A stretch of 64,000 nt of DNA from the NCBI GenBank assembly GCA_015519975.1, contig WIAL01000020.1, positions 1-64,000 of the forward strand. The letters are read 5' to 3'. The translations under genes and the position numbers were made by a program. The DNA is from Hydrogenothermaceae bacterium. GTDB lineage: Bacteria > Aquificota > Aquificia > Aquificales > Hydrogenothermaceae. Under the pieces are notes generated by a model. The model did not search any database and had not been told where the DNA came from. It saw only the letters and a program-made list of their open reading frames with translations. This document shows, in pieces, positions 57,026-64,000 of the stretch. Each line of letters begins with the position of its first letter. The stretch's first letter is position 1.

Positions 57026-57026
57026 T
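56997..57026 (+). promoter_or_regulatory. Promoter for the HU-family gene and tRNA-Pro
   Basis: TTGAAG (56997-57002), 18 bases, then TATAAT (57021-57026), overlapping the stop of the preceding gene; the HU-family start is 36 bases downstream. Confidence 0.6.
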
Positions 57027-57062
57027 AGTTGTCCTTTATTTGCTTTATTTCATGGAGATAAA

Positions 57063-57353
57063 ATGACAAAAATTGATATTGTTGAATGGATCGCAGAAAA
57101 TAAAGATGTAAATTTAACAAAAAAAGATATAAAAATAATAGTTGATGAGCTGTTTAATCTTATAGAAAATGAAATAAAAAATGGAGAAGATGGTAAAAAA
57201 ATACAAATATCTGGATTTGGCACATTTACAGTAAAAAAAAGAAAAGCTAAAGTTGGAAGAAATCCAAGAACAAATGAAGAAAAAATAGTGCCCGAACGCC
57301 TAGGTGTTTCATTTAAACCTGGAAAAAAATTAATAAAAGAAATAAATTCTTAA
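57063..57353 (+). CDS. HU/IHF-family DNA-binding protein
   Basis: The 96-residue protein matches HU/IHF: an N-terminal helical dimerisation part, IQISGFGTFTVKKRKAKVGRNPRTNE, the DNA-binding arm region, and FKPGKKLIKEIN. It binds and bends DNA in the nucleoid; HU and IHF subunits cannot be separated with certainty here. It is followed six bases later by tRNA-Pro. Confidence 0.92.
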   Translation: MTKIDIVEWIAENKDVNLTKKDIKIIVDELFNLIENEIKNGEDGKKIQISGFGTFTVKKRKAKVGRNPRTNEEKIVPERLGVSFKPGKKLIKEINS

Positions 57354-57359
57354 TATACT

Positions 57360-57435
57360 CGGAGCGTAGCTCAGGCGGTAGAGCACTGGCATGGGGGGCC
57401 AGAGGTCGGCGGTTCGAGTCCGCTCGCTCCGACCA
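57360..57435 (+). tRNA. tRNA-Pro (anticodon GGG), CCA encoded
   Basis: A full cloverleaf can be drawn: acceptor cggagcg/cgctccg, D stem gctc/gagc, anticodon stem ctggc/gccag with loop atggggg (anticodon GGG), T stem ggcgg with ccgct (one G-U), TTCGAGT loop, and an encoded CCA at 57433-57435. It is far richer in G+C than its surroundings, as expected in a thermophile. It lies between the HU-family gene and ruvB on the other strand. Confidence 0.93.
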
Positions 57436-57436
57436 T

Positions 57437-58390
57437 TTATAAATCTTTTTCTAGATATCTAATTCCCCTCTCTGTTACAACTCTACCTTTTGGGGTTTTA
57501 TTTAAAAATCCAATTCTTATTAAATACGGTTCAATAATGCTTTCTATAACATCAGGTTCTTCATGAATTGCAGAAGATAGGGTTTTTAAACCAACAGGCT
57601 TATTTCCAAATTTATAAAAGATAGTTTCTAAATACTGCCTATCTTTTAAATTTAAACCATACTCATCTACTCCAATAAACTCAAGGGCTTTTTTGACAAA
57701 ATCTTTATTTACTTTAGCTTCCCCATGAACTATCCAGTAATCATATACCCTCTTTAAAAGGCGGTTTGCTATCCTTGGAGTTCCTCTACTTCTTTTTGCA
57801 ATTTCTACAGCACCGTTTTCTGTAAGATTCATTTCCAGTTTAGAAGCATTTTTTAATATAATCTTTGACAAAGAGTTAATATCGTAAAAATCAAAATTTA
57901 ATATTATTCCAAACCTTGACATTAAAGGAGAAGATAAAAGCCCTGATCTTGTTGTTGCTCCAATAATTGTAAATTTAGGAAGTGAAAGCCTTATGCTTTT
58001 TGCCGACCGGTTTTTCCCAACTACTATATCTATCGCAAAATCTTCCATTGCAGAATAAAGGATTTCTTCAACAGCTTTATTTATCCTGTGTATTTCATCT
58101 ATAAAAAGAATATCTCCTTCTCTTAAAGATGTTAGTATTCCGGCTATATCTCCTTTTTTATTTAAAACTGCCCCAGTAGTTATTGTTATATCGGTGTTTA
58201 ACTCATTTGCTATTATATTTGCAAGGGTGGTTTTTCCGAGACCAGGTGGACCTGTAAGTAGGCAGTGATCAAGAACATCCCCTCTTTCTACAGCAGCTTT
58301 TATAAAAAGCTCTATTTGCTTTTTTATATTATCTTGCCCTATATAATCTTTTAAATTTAGAGGTCTTAGGTTATTCAATGAATTGTTCAT
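57437..58390 (-). CDS. ruvB: Holliday junction DNA helicase RuvB
   Basis: The 317-residue AAA+ motor has Walker A GPPGLGKTTLA, Walker B ILFIDEIHRI, sensor 1 IGATTRSGLL, and the C-terminal winged helix with TPKGRVVTERG. It drives branch migration with RuvA. It ends one base after the tRNA-Pro on the other strand and overlaps holA by four bases. Confidence 0.96.
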   Translation of the reverse strand: MNNSLNNLRPLNLKDYIGQDNIKKQIELFIKAAVERGDVLDHCLLTGPPGLGKTTLANIIANELNTDITITTGAVLNKKGDIAGILTSLREGDILFIDEIHRINKAVEEILYSAMEDFAIDIVVGKNRSAKSIRLSLPKFTIIGATTRSGLLSSPLMSRFGIILNFDFYDINSLSKIILKNASKLEMNLTENGAVEIAKRSRGTPRIANRLLKRVYDYWIVHGEAKVNKDFVKKALEFIGVDEYGLNLKDRQYLETIFYKFGNKPVGLKTLSSAIHEEPDVIESIIEPYLIRIGFLNKTPKGRVVTERGIRYLEKDL

Positions 58391-59385
58391 TGCACAAGCA
58401 CTTTTATAAGAAACTCTTCAGATTTTTTTTGTAAATCTTCATAATAAATTTTTTGTTGTTTTTCAGTTTCGTAAAGACTTTTTACCGCATTTAAAAGCTC
58501 ATTTTTAGACCATATTTTAGATGCATTTTCTATAGCTATTTGCTGAGGCTTATAATTAACGCCTATCTTTGCAAAAGCTGTTTGTTTAGGGGTTCCTTTT
58601 TCAGTTAGATCTTTAAAATAAAGAATTTTATTTAATAAATTTAAAACAAAAGACTGCACTTCAAAAGGATGCTGTCCTTCTTCAACCAATCTTTGAAATG
58701 TTTTTATAGCATTTATATCTTTCTTCAAAAACTGATTTTGAAATACAAAAATATTAACTTTAGGTTTTGTTGTAATAACTGCGTCTATATCTTCTTTTGT
58801 AATTTCCTTTTTATCTGCTGTGTAAATTAGCAGTTTTTCAATTTCCTGCTTTGTATTATAAAGATTGTTAGGCAGTTTCGAAATTAAATATTTTAAGTTT
58901 TCTAAAGATATATCCTTTCCTTCCCTTTGAATTTTTTTGTAAACGGATATTTCAAATGCTTTAGGCGTAAGTTGTGGTGAATTTATAACTGTAGAAATAG
59001 AGGCCATAGTTTTAAAAGGCTCTTTTGAAGGCATTTTTTCCTTTTTTGAAACCAAAAAAAGTTTATCTGAAGATTTAATTTCCTTTATAAATTTTAAAAA
59101 TTCTTTAACAGAATCCTTTGAAAGTTTAGATATAAATGAATCAATATCCCACAAAACAGCTACATTTTCGGAAGAAAATAAAGAAGCAGAGCTAAAAATA
59201 TCATTAAGTTCAGTTAGATTTGCTTCGTCTCCCCATAAAAAGTGAAAGTTAGAACTAACAGCTTTAAATTTATCAATAAATTGCTTTTTTAAAAGATCTT
59301 CATTGCCGTAAATGTAAACAACAGGCTCAAGCTCTATATCTTTAACTTCCTTTTTTAAAAGTTTAACTATATTTTCTTCTTTCAT
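58387..59385 (-). CDS. holA: DNA polymerase III subunit delta
   Basis: The 332-residue protein fits HolA, the clamp-loader delta subunit: VVYIYGNEDLLKKQFIDKF at the start, a degenerate AAA+ domain without Walker A, and the helical C-terminal collar (about 210-330). It lies immediately after lptE, an order also seen in E. coli (lptE-holA). Confidence 0.87.
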   Translation of the reverse strand: MKEENIVKLLKKEVKDIELEPVVYIYGNEDLLKKQFIDKFKAVSSNFHFLWGDEANLTELNDIFSSASLFSSENVAVLWDIDSFISKLSKDSVKEFLKFIKEIKSSDKLFLVSKKEKMPSKEPFKTMASISTVINSPQLTPKAFEISVYKKIQREGKDISLENLKYLISKLPNNLYNTKQEIEKLLIYTADKKEITKEDIDAVITTKPKVNIFVFQNQFLKKDINAIKTFQRLVEEGQHPFEVQSFVLNLLNKILYFKDLTEKGTPKQTAFAKIGVNYKPQQIAIENASKIWSKNELLNAVKSLYETEKQQKIYYEDLQKKSEEFLIKVLVQ

Positions 59386-59858
59386 TTTATCTGGCTAAGT
59401 AATGAAAAAATTCTAATTTGGATTAAATCTCCAAGCTGCTGAACAGCGTATCTTTTTTCAATATCTGCCCTTAAACCTGCTCCTATGTACTGGGTAGTTT
59501 CAGTTATATCTTTATTTAATATAGTACTACCTTCTTTATCATCAACTTTTAAATTTAGACTCATAGTTATTTTATAAACATTTGCCCTTTGAGACCGAGA
59601 ATATCCTATTGGATAAAAAGAAAGACTTTTTAAAGTTATATACATTACAATATTTCTTTTATAACTGCAGTCTAACTTTTTTTCTTGTGAAATTATTACG
59701 TCTCTGATTTTCCGATTAAAAATATCTAAAACCAAAGGCTCAGGAGAATTTATACTTACTTTTTCTATGCATACGTTTAGCTTTTGCTTCTCAAAATTGA
59801 CAGGCTTATACCCGCATCCTAAAAATATTGCTGCTATAAGAACAAAAAACCTTATCAT
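59382..59858 (-). CDS. lptE: LPS-assembly lipoprotein LptE
   Basis: The 158-residue protein has a lipoprotein signal with lipobox FLGC followed by GYKP, typical of LptE, then a compact alpha-beta domain. LptE plugs the LptD barrel that inserts LPS in the outer membrane. Sequence conservation in this family is low, but signal, size and the holA/coaD context support the call. It overlaps both neighbours by four bases. Confidence 0.78.
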   Translation of the reverse strand: MIRFFVLIAAIFLGCGYKPVNFEKQKLNVCIEKVSINSPEPLVLDIFNRKIRDVIISQEKKLDCSYKRNIVMYITLKSLSFYPIGYSRSQRANVYKITMSLNLKVDDKEGSTILNKDITETTQYIGAGLRADIEKRYAVQQLGDLIQIRIFSLLSQIK

Positions 59859-60337
59859 TTAAACTTCTCTTTCAATTTTTTCTCAACATAGGAAGGCACC
59901 ATTTTTGAAACGTCTCCTTTATGAAAAGCAACATCTTTAACTATTGTAGAGCTTATATGTATGTATTCTTGAGACGGCATCATGAAAAATGTTTCGGCTT
60001 TATCAAGGTTGTAATTTGTTATAGCTATTTGAAGTTCATACTCAAAATCAGTAAAAAGCCTTACACCTCTTATAATTATATGTGTATCGTATTTTTTCAT
60101 AAAATCAACAAGCAGAGTATCAAACCCTTCAACTATTACCCTATCACCATAATCTTTTACGCAGTTTTTAATAATATCCACTCTTTCTTCAAGCGAAAAA
60201 AGAGGTTTTTTCTTTGGATTTGATGCAACAGCAACTATTACTGTTTCAAATATGTTCAAGGCTCTTGTTACAATATCTAAATGTCCAAAATGAAAAGGAT
60301 CAAAAGTCCCTGGATAAACACACGTTTTTGTTATCAT
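59855..60337 (-). CDS. coaD: Phosphopantetheine adenylyltransferase
   Basis: CoaD adds AMP to 4'-phosphopantetheine in coenzyme A synthesis. The 160-residue protein has the nucleotidyltransferase motif PGTFDPFHFGHLDI and RGVRLFTDFEYELQ, with a YIHISSTIVKD signature near the C-terminus. It overlaps rsmD by four bases; rsmD-coaD is a common pair. Confidence 0.96.
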   Translation of the reverse strand: MITKTCVYPGTFDPFHFGHLDIVTRALNIFETVIVAVASNPKKKPLFSLEERVDIIKNCVKDYGDRVIVEGFDTLLVDFMKKYDTHIIIRGVRLFTDFEYELQIAITNYNLDKAETFFMMPSQEYIHISSTIVKDVAFHKGDVSKMVPSYVEKKLKEKFK

Positions 60338-60795
60338 TCCTCACCTTTATACCAAAATGACAGCACTGTATCTCCATATTTTCTTTCATCATCAGCATCA
60401 AAACTATGATTTGCCCTATGTTCAAGTATAAAAATACCATTTGGATTCAAATGATTTAAAGCAAGTTCTATAAGTTGATTGTATTTTTTATAATTATATG
60501 GCGGATCTGCAAAAATAATATCAAATTTTTCTTTCGTTTTTTTTAAAAAAGCTATAGCATCTTGGGGAAAAACCTTGAAGTTCTTTCCAAATTTTGAAGC
60601 TTTTTTCTTTATGTCATTTGCACGTTTTTTATTTAACTCCACAAAATATACTTTAGATGCATCTTTTTGCATTGCATTTATTCCTACTTCTCCGGTACCT
60701 GCAAATAAATCCAAAAATGATTTATCCGAAATATCATATAAAATATTGAATAATGCCTGTCTAACTTTGCTTGATGTTGGCCTTAAATCTGTCAT
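60334..60795 (-). CDS. rsmD: 16S rRNA (guanine966-N2)-methyltransferase RsmD, short N-terminus
   Basis: The 153-residue protein has RPTSSKVRQALFNIL, the SAM-binding LDLFAGTGEVGINA and the catalytic DPPYNYKKY. It starts directly at the RPTS motif; relatives carry about 20 residues of basic sequence before it. A stop five codons upstream of the ATG rules out a longer form in this frame. It is divergent from the NlpC gene across 28 bases. Confidence 0.88.
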   Translation of the reverse strand: MTDLRPTSSKVRQALFNILYDISDKSFLDLFAGTGEVGINAMQKDASKVYFVELNKKRANDIKKKASKFGKNFKVFPQDAIAFLKKTKEKFDIIFADPPYNYKKYNQLIELALNHLNPNGIFILEHRANHSFDADDERKYGDTVLSFWYKGEE

Positions 60796-60823
60796 TGTGT
60801 TATTATATCATTAGAGGGGTGTT

Positions 60824-61405
60824 ATGAGAAAATTAATATTTTTAATTTTAACAACATTTAGCTTTTCGATAGGAAAAGAAATTTTACCTTATCAAGATGA
60901 AGTTTATAAAAAACTCAAAATAGATTATGAAAAAGAAAAATATGCAGCAGAAATGATAGATGACGGAATACCTGCTCCTAAGTTTCAATCTGAAATCGTA
61001 GACTTAGCGATTGGTTTGCTTGGTACAAAATATATATTTGGCGGTGAAACAATAAACGGTATGGACTGCTCATCATTTGTGCAAAAGGTTTATAGAATGG
61101 CAGGGGTTGAACTTCCAAGAACTGCAAGATATCAAGCACAGTTAGGAATTTATATAGATAAAAAAGATTTAAAACCTGGAGATTTGCTATTTTTTCAAAC
61201 ATATGCAAAATTCCCTTCACATGTAGGAATTTATATTGGAAACAATAAAATGATACATGCATCATCAGCTGCAAAAAGAATAGTAATTTCAGATATAGAA
61301 AAAGACTACTATTTAAGACACTTTTTATATGCGAAAAGAATATTTTTATATAACCCAGATATAGTATTAAATAGTGAGGCAGAAATAAAAAATGGAAAAA
61401 ACTAG
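60824..61405 (+). CDS. NlpC/P60 cell-wall peptidase
   Basis: The 193-residue protein has a signal peptide (about 1-17) and an NlpC/P60 domain (about 55-165) with catalytic Cys82 (MDCSSFVQ), His133 (SHVGIYIG) and His145 (IHASS). These enzymes cut peptide bonds in peptidoglycan. No SH3 or LysM domain precedes the catalytic domain. It overlaps hslV by 14 bases. Confidence 0.9.
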   Translation: MRKLIFLILTTFSFSIGKEILPYQDEVYKKLKIDYEKEKYAAEMIDDGIPAPKFQSEIVDLAIGLLGTKYIFGGETINGMDCSSFVQKVYRMAGVELPRTARYQAQLGIYIDKKDLKPGDLLFFQTYAKFPSHVGIYIGNNKMIHASSAAKRIVISDIEKDYYLRHFLYAKRIFLYNPDIVLNSEAEIKNGKN

Positions 61406-61928
61406 AAGCACAACGATACTTGCAGTAAGAAGAAATGGAAAAACAGTTATTGCCGGAGACGGACAGGTAACCCTTGGAAACTCTGTAATGAAGGCAACAG
61501 CAAAAAAAATTAGAAAACTTCAGGATGGAAAAGTTGTAGTTGGATTTGCTGGTTCAGCAGCTGATGGACTTGCTTTAATGGAAAGACTTGAGGAGAAATT
61601 AAACAAATACGGCGGTAATTTATTAAGGGCAGCAGTTGAGCTTGCAAAAGACTGGAGAATGGATAAATTTCTTAGAAGGCTTGAAGCTGTTTTAATTGCT
61701 GCTGATAAAGAACATATGTTTTTAATTTCAGGGAACGGAGATGTTATTGAACCTGATGAGCCTATACTTTCAACAGGTTCCGGTGGAGACTATGCAAGAA
61801 GTGCAGCCCTTGCCCTTTACAGAAATACAGATTTAGATGCAAGGAAAATTGTTGAAGAAGCTATGAAAATAGCTGGAGAAATTTGTATATACACAAATCA
61901 AAACATTACAATTGAAGAAATACAATAA
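61392..61928 (+). CDS. hslV: ATP-dependent protease subunit HslV
   Basis: HslV is the threonine peptidase of HslUV. The 178-residue protein starts [16 protein letters not shown]; mature Thr is probably Thr7 after a short propeptide, longer than the single Met in E. coli. Conserved [21 protein letters not shown] and [13 protein letters not shown] are present. The HslU ATPase is not in the window; it may follow in the next gene, whose start alone is visible. It overlaps priA by 17 bases. Confidence 0.95.
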   Translation: MEKTRSTTILAVRRNGKTVIAGDGQVTLGNSVMKATAKKIRKLQDGKVVVGFAGSAADGLALMERLEEKLNKYGGNLLRAAVELAKDWRMDKFLRRLEAVLIAADKEHMFLISGNGDVIEPDEPILSTGSGGDYARSAALALYRNTDLDARKIVEEAMKIAGEICIYTNQNITIEEIQ

Positions 61929-63984
61929 CAATCAGTTTATTTATTTTGAAGTAGCCCTTCCACTTCCTTTTTATCAAACATTTACTTATAAGCTATCTCT
62001 AGAAAAATACGACAAACTTAAAAACAAAAAGCTTATAGGAAGAAGGGTTTTAGTCCCGTTTAGAAAATCAGGTTATACAGGAATAATTACTGAAATTCAT
62101 AAAGAAAGTTTTTCGGAAATTGAAGATTATGAAGTAAAAGAAATAGAAGAACTTCCTGATGATAAACCACTGTTCACAGAAAAAGAGCTTAATATAGCAT
62201 ATAAAATATCGGATTATTACGTAGCACCGTTTGGTCTAACTTTATATTATTTCATTCCAGAAGGCTTAAGATGGAAAAAGAAAGAAGGAAAATGGATAAA
62301 AACATTTCCGGAAAGTTATATTTACGGGGTAGGAAAAATAAAAAATGATGAAAAACTTTCAGAAAGACAAAAAGAGCTTGTAGAACTTGTATCTTCTTTA
62401 GGAGAAGTTTCAGAACTTGAACTTATAGAACAGGGTTTCACAAAAACTACAATTAACTCTTTAGTAAAAAAAGGAATTTTAAAAAGAGAAAACTTTATAT
62501 TCAAAAAAGAAGAAAAAACTCAGTTAAAACAAAAAAAATTAGAAAAAACTGTAAAAGTAAAAAAAGGGATTTTTTATTATGGGGCAGACGAGGCAGAAAA
62601 AAGATTAAAAACTTATACAAACATTATCAAGAACTTGCAGGAAGAAGGAAAAAGCAGTTTACTGGTATTTCCAAGTATAGCTCATATAAAAAAAGCATAT
62701 GAAATTTTATCTAAAGAAATAAATAATCTATATGTTTACCATGATGGAATAAGTGCAAGAGAAAATGTAAAAACATGGTTTGAACTACAGGAAAAAGAAG
62801 GATCGGTTCTACTAACTTCTTATTCAGGAATTTTAATTCCCATAAAAAATTTATCATTTATTGTAGTGGAAGAAGAAGCTGCTGACAGCTATAAAACATT
62901 AAGAACTCCTAAATTTGACGTAAGAAGAGCCATTTTTGAGATATATAAAGAAAAAAAGTTAAGCTTAATTTATTCAAGTCTTGTCCCATCTGTTGAAAGT
63001 TTTTATTCAATTGAAAAAAACATAGTTAAACCTTTAAAAGAAAACTTTCTAAATGTAAAATACAAAGCAAATATAAAAAATTATCCTTTTGATAAAGAGT
63101 TTTCATTAAAAAAATTAATAGAAATTTTAAAAGATAATAAAAAAACATTAATAATTGCCAATAAAAAAGCTTATGCATCATTTTTATACTGTCCAAGGTG
63201 TGAAAATGAAATTTTATGTCAAAATTGTGATGTACCGCTAAAAGTTTATAAAAAAGAAAAAGAATATTTAGAATGCAGTATCTGTAAAACAAAGTATGAG
63301 ACCATAACAAGATGCCCAGAGTGCGAAACGCCCCTTGAAACCGTAGGAATAGGCATTGAAAAAGTTGAAGAATATTTAAAAAAATATTTCAGCAGCATTA
63401 GCTACTTACATGAAGAAAAAGATACTAATATAAAACTTACAACAACTATTTTAGATAAAGATCTAACAACGGAAAATTTTGAAAGGGTAATAAACATATA
63501 TCCTGATTTTTTCCTTTTTGTTCAAGATTTTAAAGGAAGGGAAAAATTTTTCAGAAATATTTTATACTCTTATATAAAGGCAGAAAAAGAGTTTATACTT
63601 TTTACAAACCAATCAAATGATGTAAGTATTAAAGCATTTTTAAATAAAAAGCTAGAAAAATTTTATAAAGATGAACTTAATATAAGAGAAAAGTTTAATT
63701 ATCCGCCGTTTAAAAGATATATTTTATTAACTTTTGAGAAGAAAAATTTAGATATAAACTTTTTAAACGAACTTTTTAAAATATGGATAAAAGAAAATAA
63801 ATTAAAAAATGTAAAATATAAAGGTATTTTTAAAGGTTATCACTCTAAAGTAAAAGGAAAAGAAAGAGCACAGCTTCTTTTAATAGATTTTAAAAATAAA
63901 CAGGCATTAAAAATCTTACATGAAAAATGTAGAAAATTAGGTATAAAATTAATAATAGACGTTGACCCTGTACAAATAATTTAA
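61912..63984 (+). CDS. priA: Primosomal protein PriA with degenerate helicase motifs
   Basis: The 690-residue protein keeps the PriA 3' DNA-binding domain (about 8-110, [17 protein letters not shown]), a winged-helix region (about 145-190) and all eight zinc Cys (427, 430, 436, 439, 455, 458, 468, 471). The ATPase appears lost: the Walker A region is [13 protein letters not shown] (about 223-235) with no GKT, the DEEH box is VEEEAADSY (about 319-327), and the GTQM and QVAGRAGR motifs are not found. It would be a non-ATPase replication restart scaffold, as known in some lineages. Confidence 0.85.
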   Translation: MKKYNNNQFIYFEVALPLPFYQTFTYKLSLEKYDKLKNKKLIGRRVLVPFRKSGYTGIITEIHKESFSEIEDYEVKEIEELPDDKPLFTEKELNIAYKISDYYVAPFGLTLYYFIPEGLRWKKKEGKWIKTFPESYIYGVGKIKNDEKLSERQKELVELVSSLGEVSELELIEQGFTKTTINSLVKKGILKRENFIFKKEEKTQLKQKKLEKTVKVKKGIFYYGADEAEKRLKTYTNIIKNLQEEGKSSLLVFPSIAHIKKAYEILSKEINNLYVYHDGISARENVKTWFELQEKEGSVLLTSYSGILIPIKNLSFIVVEEEAADSYKTLRTPKFDVRRAIFEIYKEKKLSLIYSSLVPSVESFYSIEKNIVKPLKENFLNVKYKANIKNYPFDKEFSLKKLIEILKDNKKTLIIANKKAYASFLYCPRCENEILCQNCDVPLKVYKKEKEYLECSICKTKYETITRCPECETPLETVGIGIEKVEEYLKKYFSSISYLHEEKDTNIKLTTTILDKDLTTENFERVINIYPDFFLFVQDFKGREKFFRNILYSYIKAEKEFILFTNQSNDVSIKAFLNKKLEKFYKDELNIREKFNYPPFKRYILLTFEKKNLDINFLNELFKIWIKENKLKNVKYKGIFKGYHSKVKGKERAQLLLIDFKNKQALKILHEKCRKLGIKLIIDVDPVQII

Positions 63985-63994
63985 CGGAGGTATT

Positions 63995-64000
63995 ATGGAA
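63995..64000 (+). CDS. Start of the next gene (truncated by the window end)
   Basis: A ggagg SD at 63986-63990 precedes an ATG at 63995, 10 bases after the priA stop. Only two codons are inside the window, so no identity can be given. hslU is a plausible but untested guess because hslV lies just upstream. Confidence 0.5.

Noticed and set aside
57360-57435. tRNA-Pro as an integration site
   Set aside because: No direct repeat of the tRNA 3' end, integrase or mobile gene was seen nearby; the flanking genes are ordinary housekeeping genes.

Overview
The window is a gene-dense, AT-rich bacterial chromosome segment of about 64 kb. No stretch of 300 bases lacks a gene. The proteins are rich in Lys, Glu and Ile, the tRNA stems are strongly G+C-rich, and the window combines a split b/b' ATP synthase stalk, an outer-membrane LPS gene set (lptE, lpxK), type IV pilus genes and an AcnA-type aconitase. 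This suggests a thermophilic, Gram-negative, low-GC member of the Aquificota, most like Hydrogenothermaceae such as Sulfurihydrogenibium. The organism name is inference from gene content and base composition only.

Bases 1-9.4 kb form a pilus island. The end of a PglB/STT3-like oligosaccharyltransferase overlaps a small cysteine-rich prepilin gene. Facing it is an operon for a small secreted protein, a PilY1-like tip adhesin and four minor pilins (FimT/GspH, PilV, PilW and PilX types). An OmpR-type two-component system lies upstream of that operon on the same strand. Bases 9.4-33.9 kb are mostly housekeeping: ispD, ccsB, an rlmN-hsp20-lon operon, rpsO-pnp, dprA, a PilZ protein, rimP-nusA-ylxRQ-infB, rpsB-tsf-pyrH-frr, a PAS-GGDEF protein, and era-mgtE-lpxK-scpA. 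The ylxR/ylxQ part of the nusA operon is split by an A9 run that looks like a slippage site.

Bases 33.9-39.4 kb carry atpF'-atpF-atpH-atpA-atpG-atpD, without atpC, atpB or atpE. Next come small unknown genes and a TlpA-like lipoprotein. Bases 40.8-45.4 kb hold an envelope cluster with its own visible promoter and terminator: a CsgG-family lipoprotein, a large FlgT/LamG-like secreted protein and an LPP20 lipoprotein. A second LPP20 lipoprotein is divergent. This resembles the FlgO/FlgP/FlgT or curli-export type of outer-membrane assembly, but no curli subunit is visible. I consider it the best candidate for an undescribed system here.

Bases 45.4-64 kb hold lepA-birA, a YjfB-like motility peptide, a hydroxyacid dehydrogenase, bioF, a membrane GGDEF protein, acnA, uppP, queD, a gamma-carbonic-anhydrase-like protein, an HU-family protein with tRNA-Pro, and ruvB-holA-lptE-coaD-rsmD. 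The window closes with an NlpC/P60 hydrolase, hslV and a priA whose helicase ATPase motifs appear to be lost. A recurring feature is that intrinsic terminators at gene ends are folded into the coding sequence of the neighbouring gene (ispD, dprA, the PilZ gene, tlpA and the lipoprotein after atpD).
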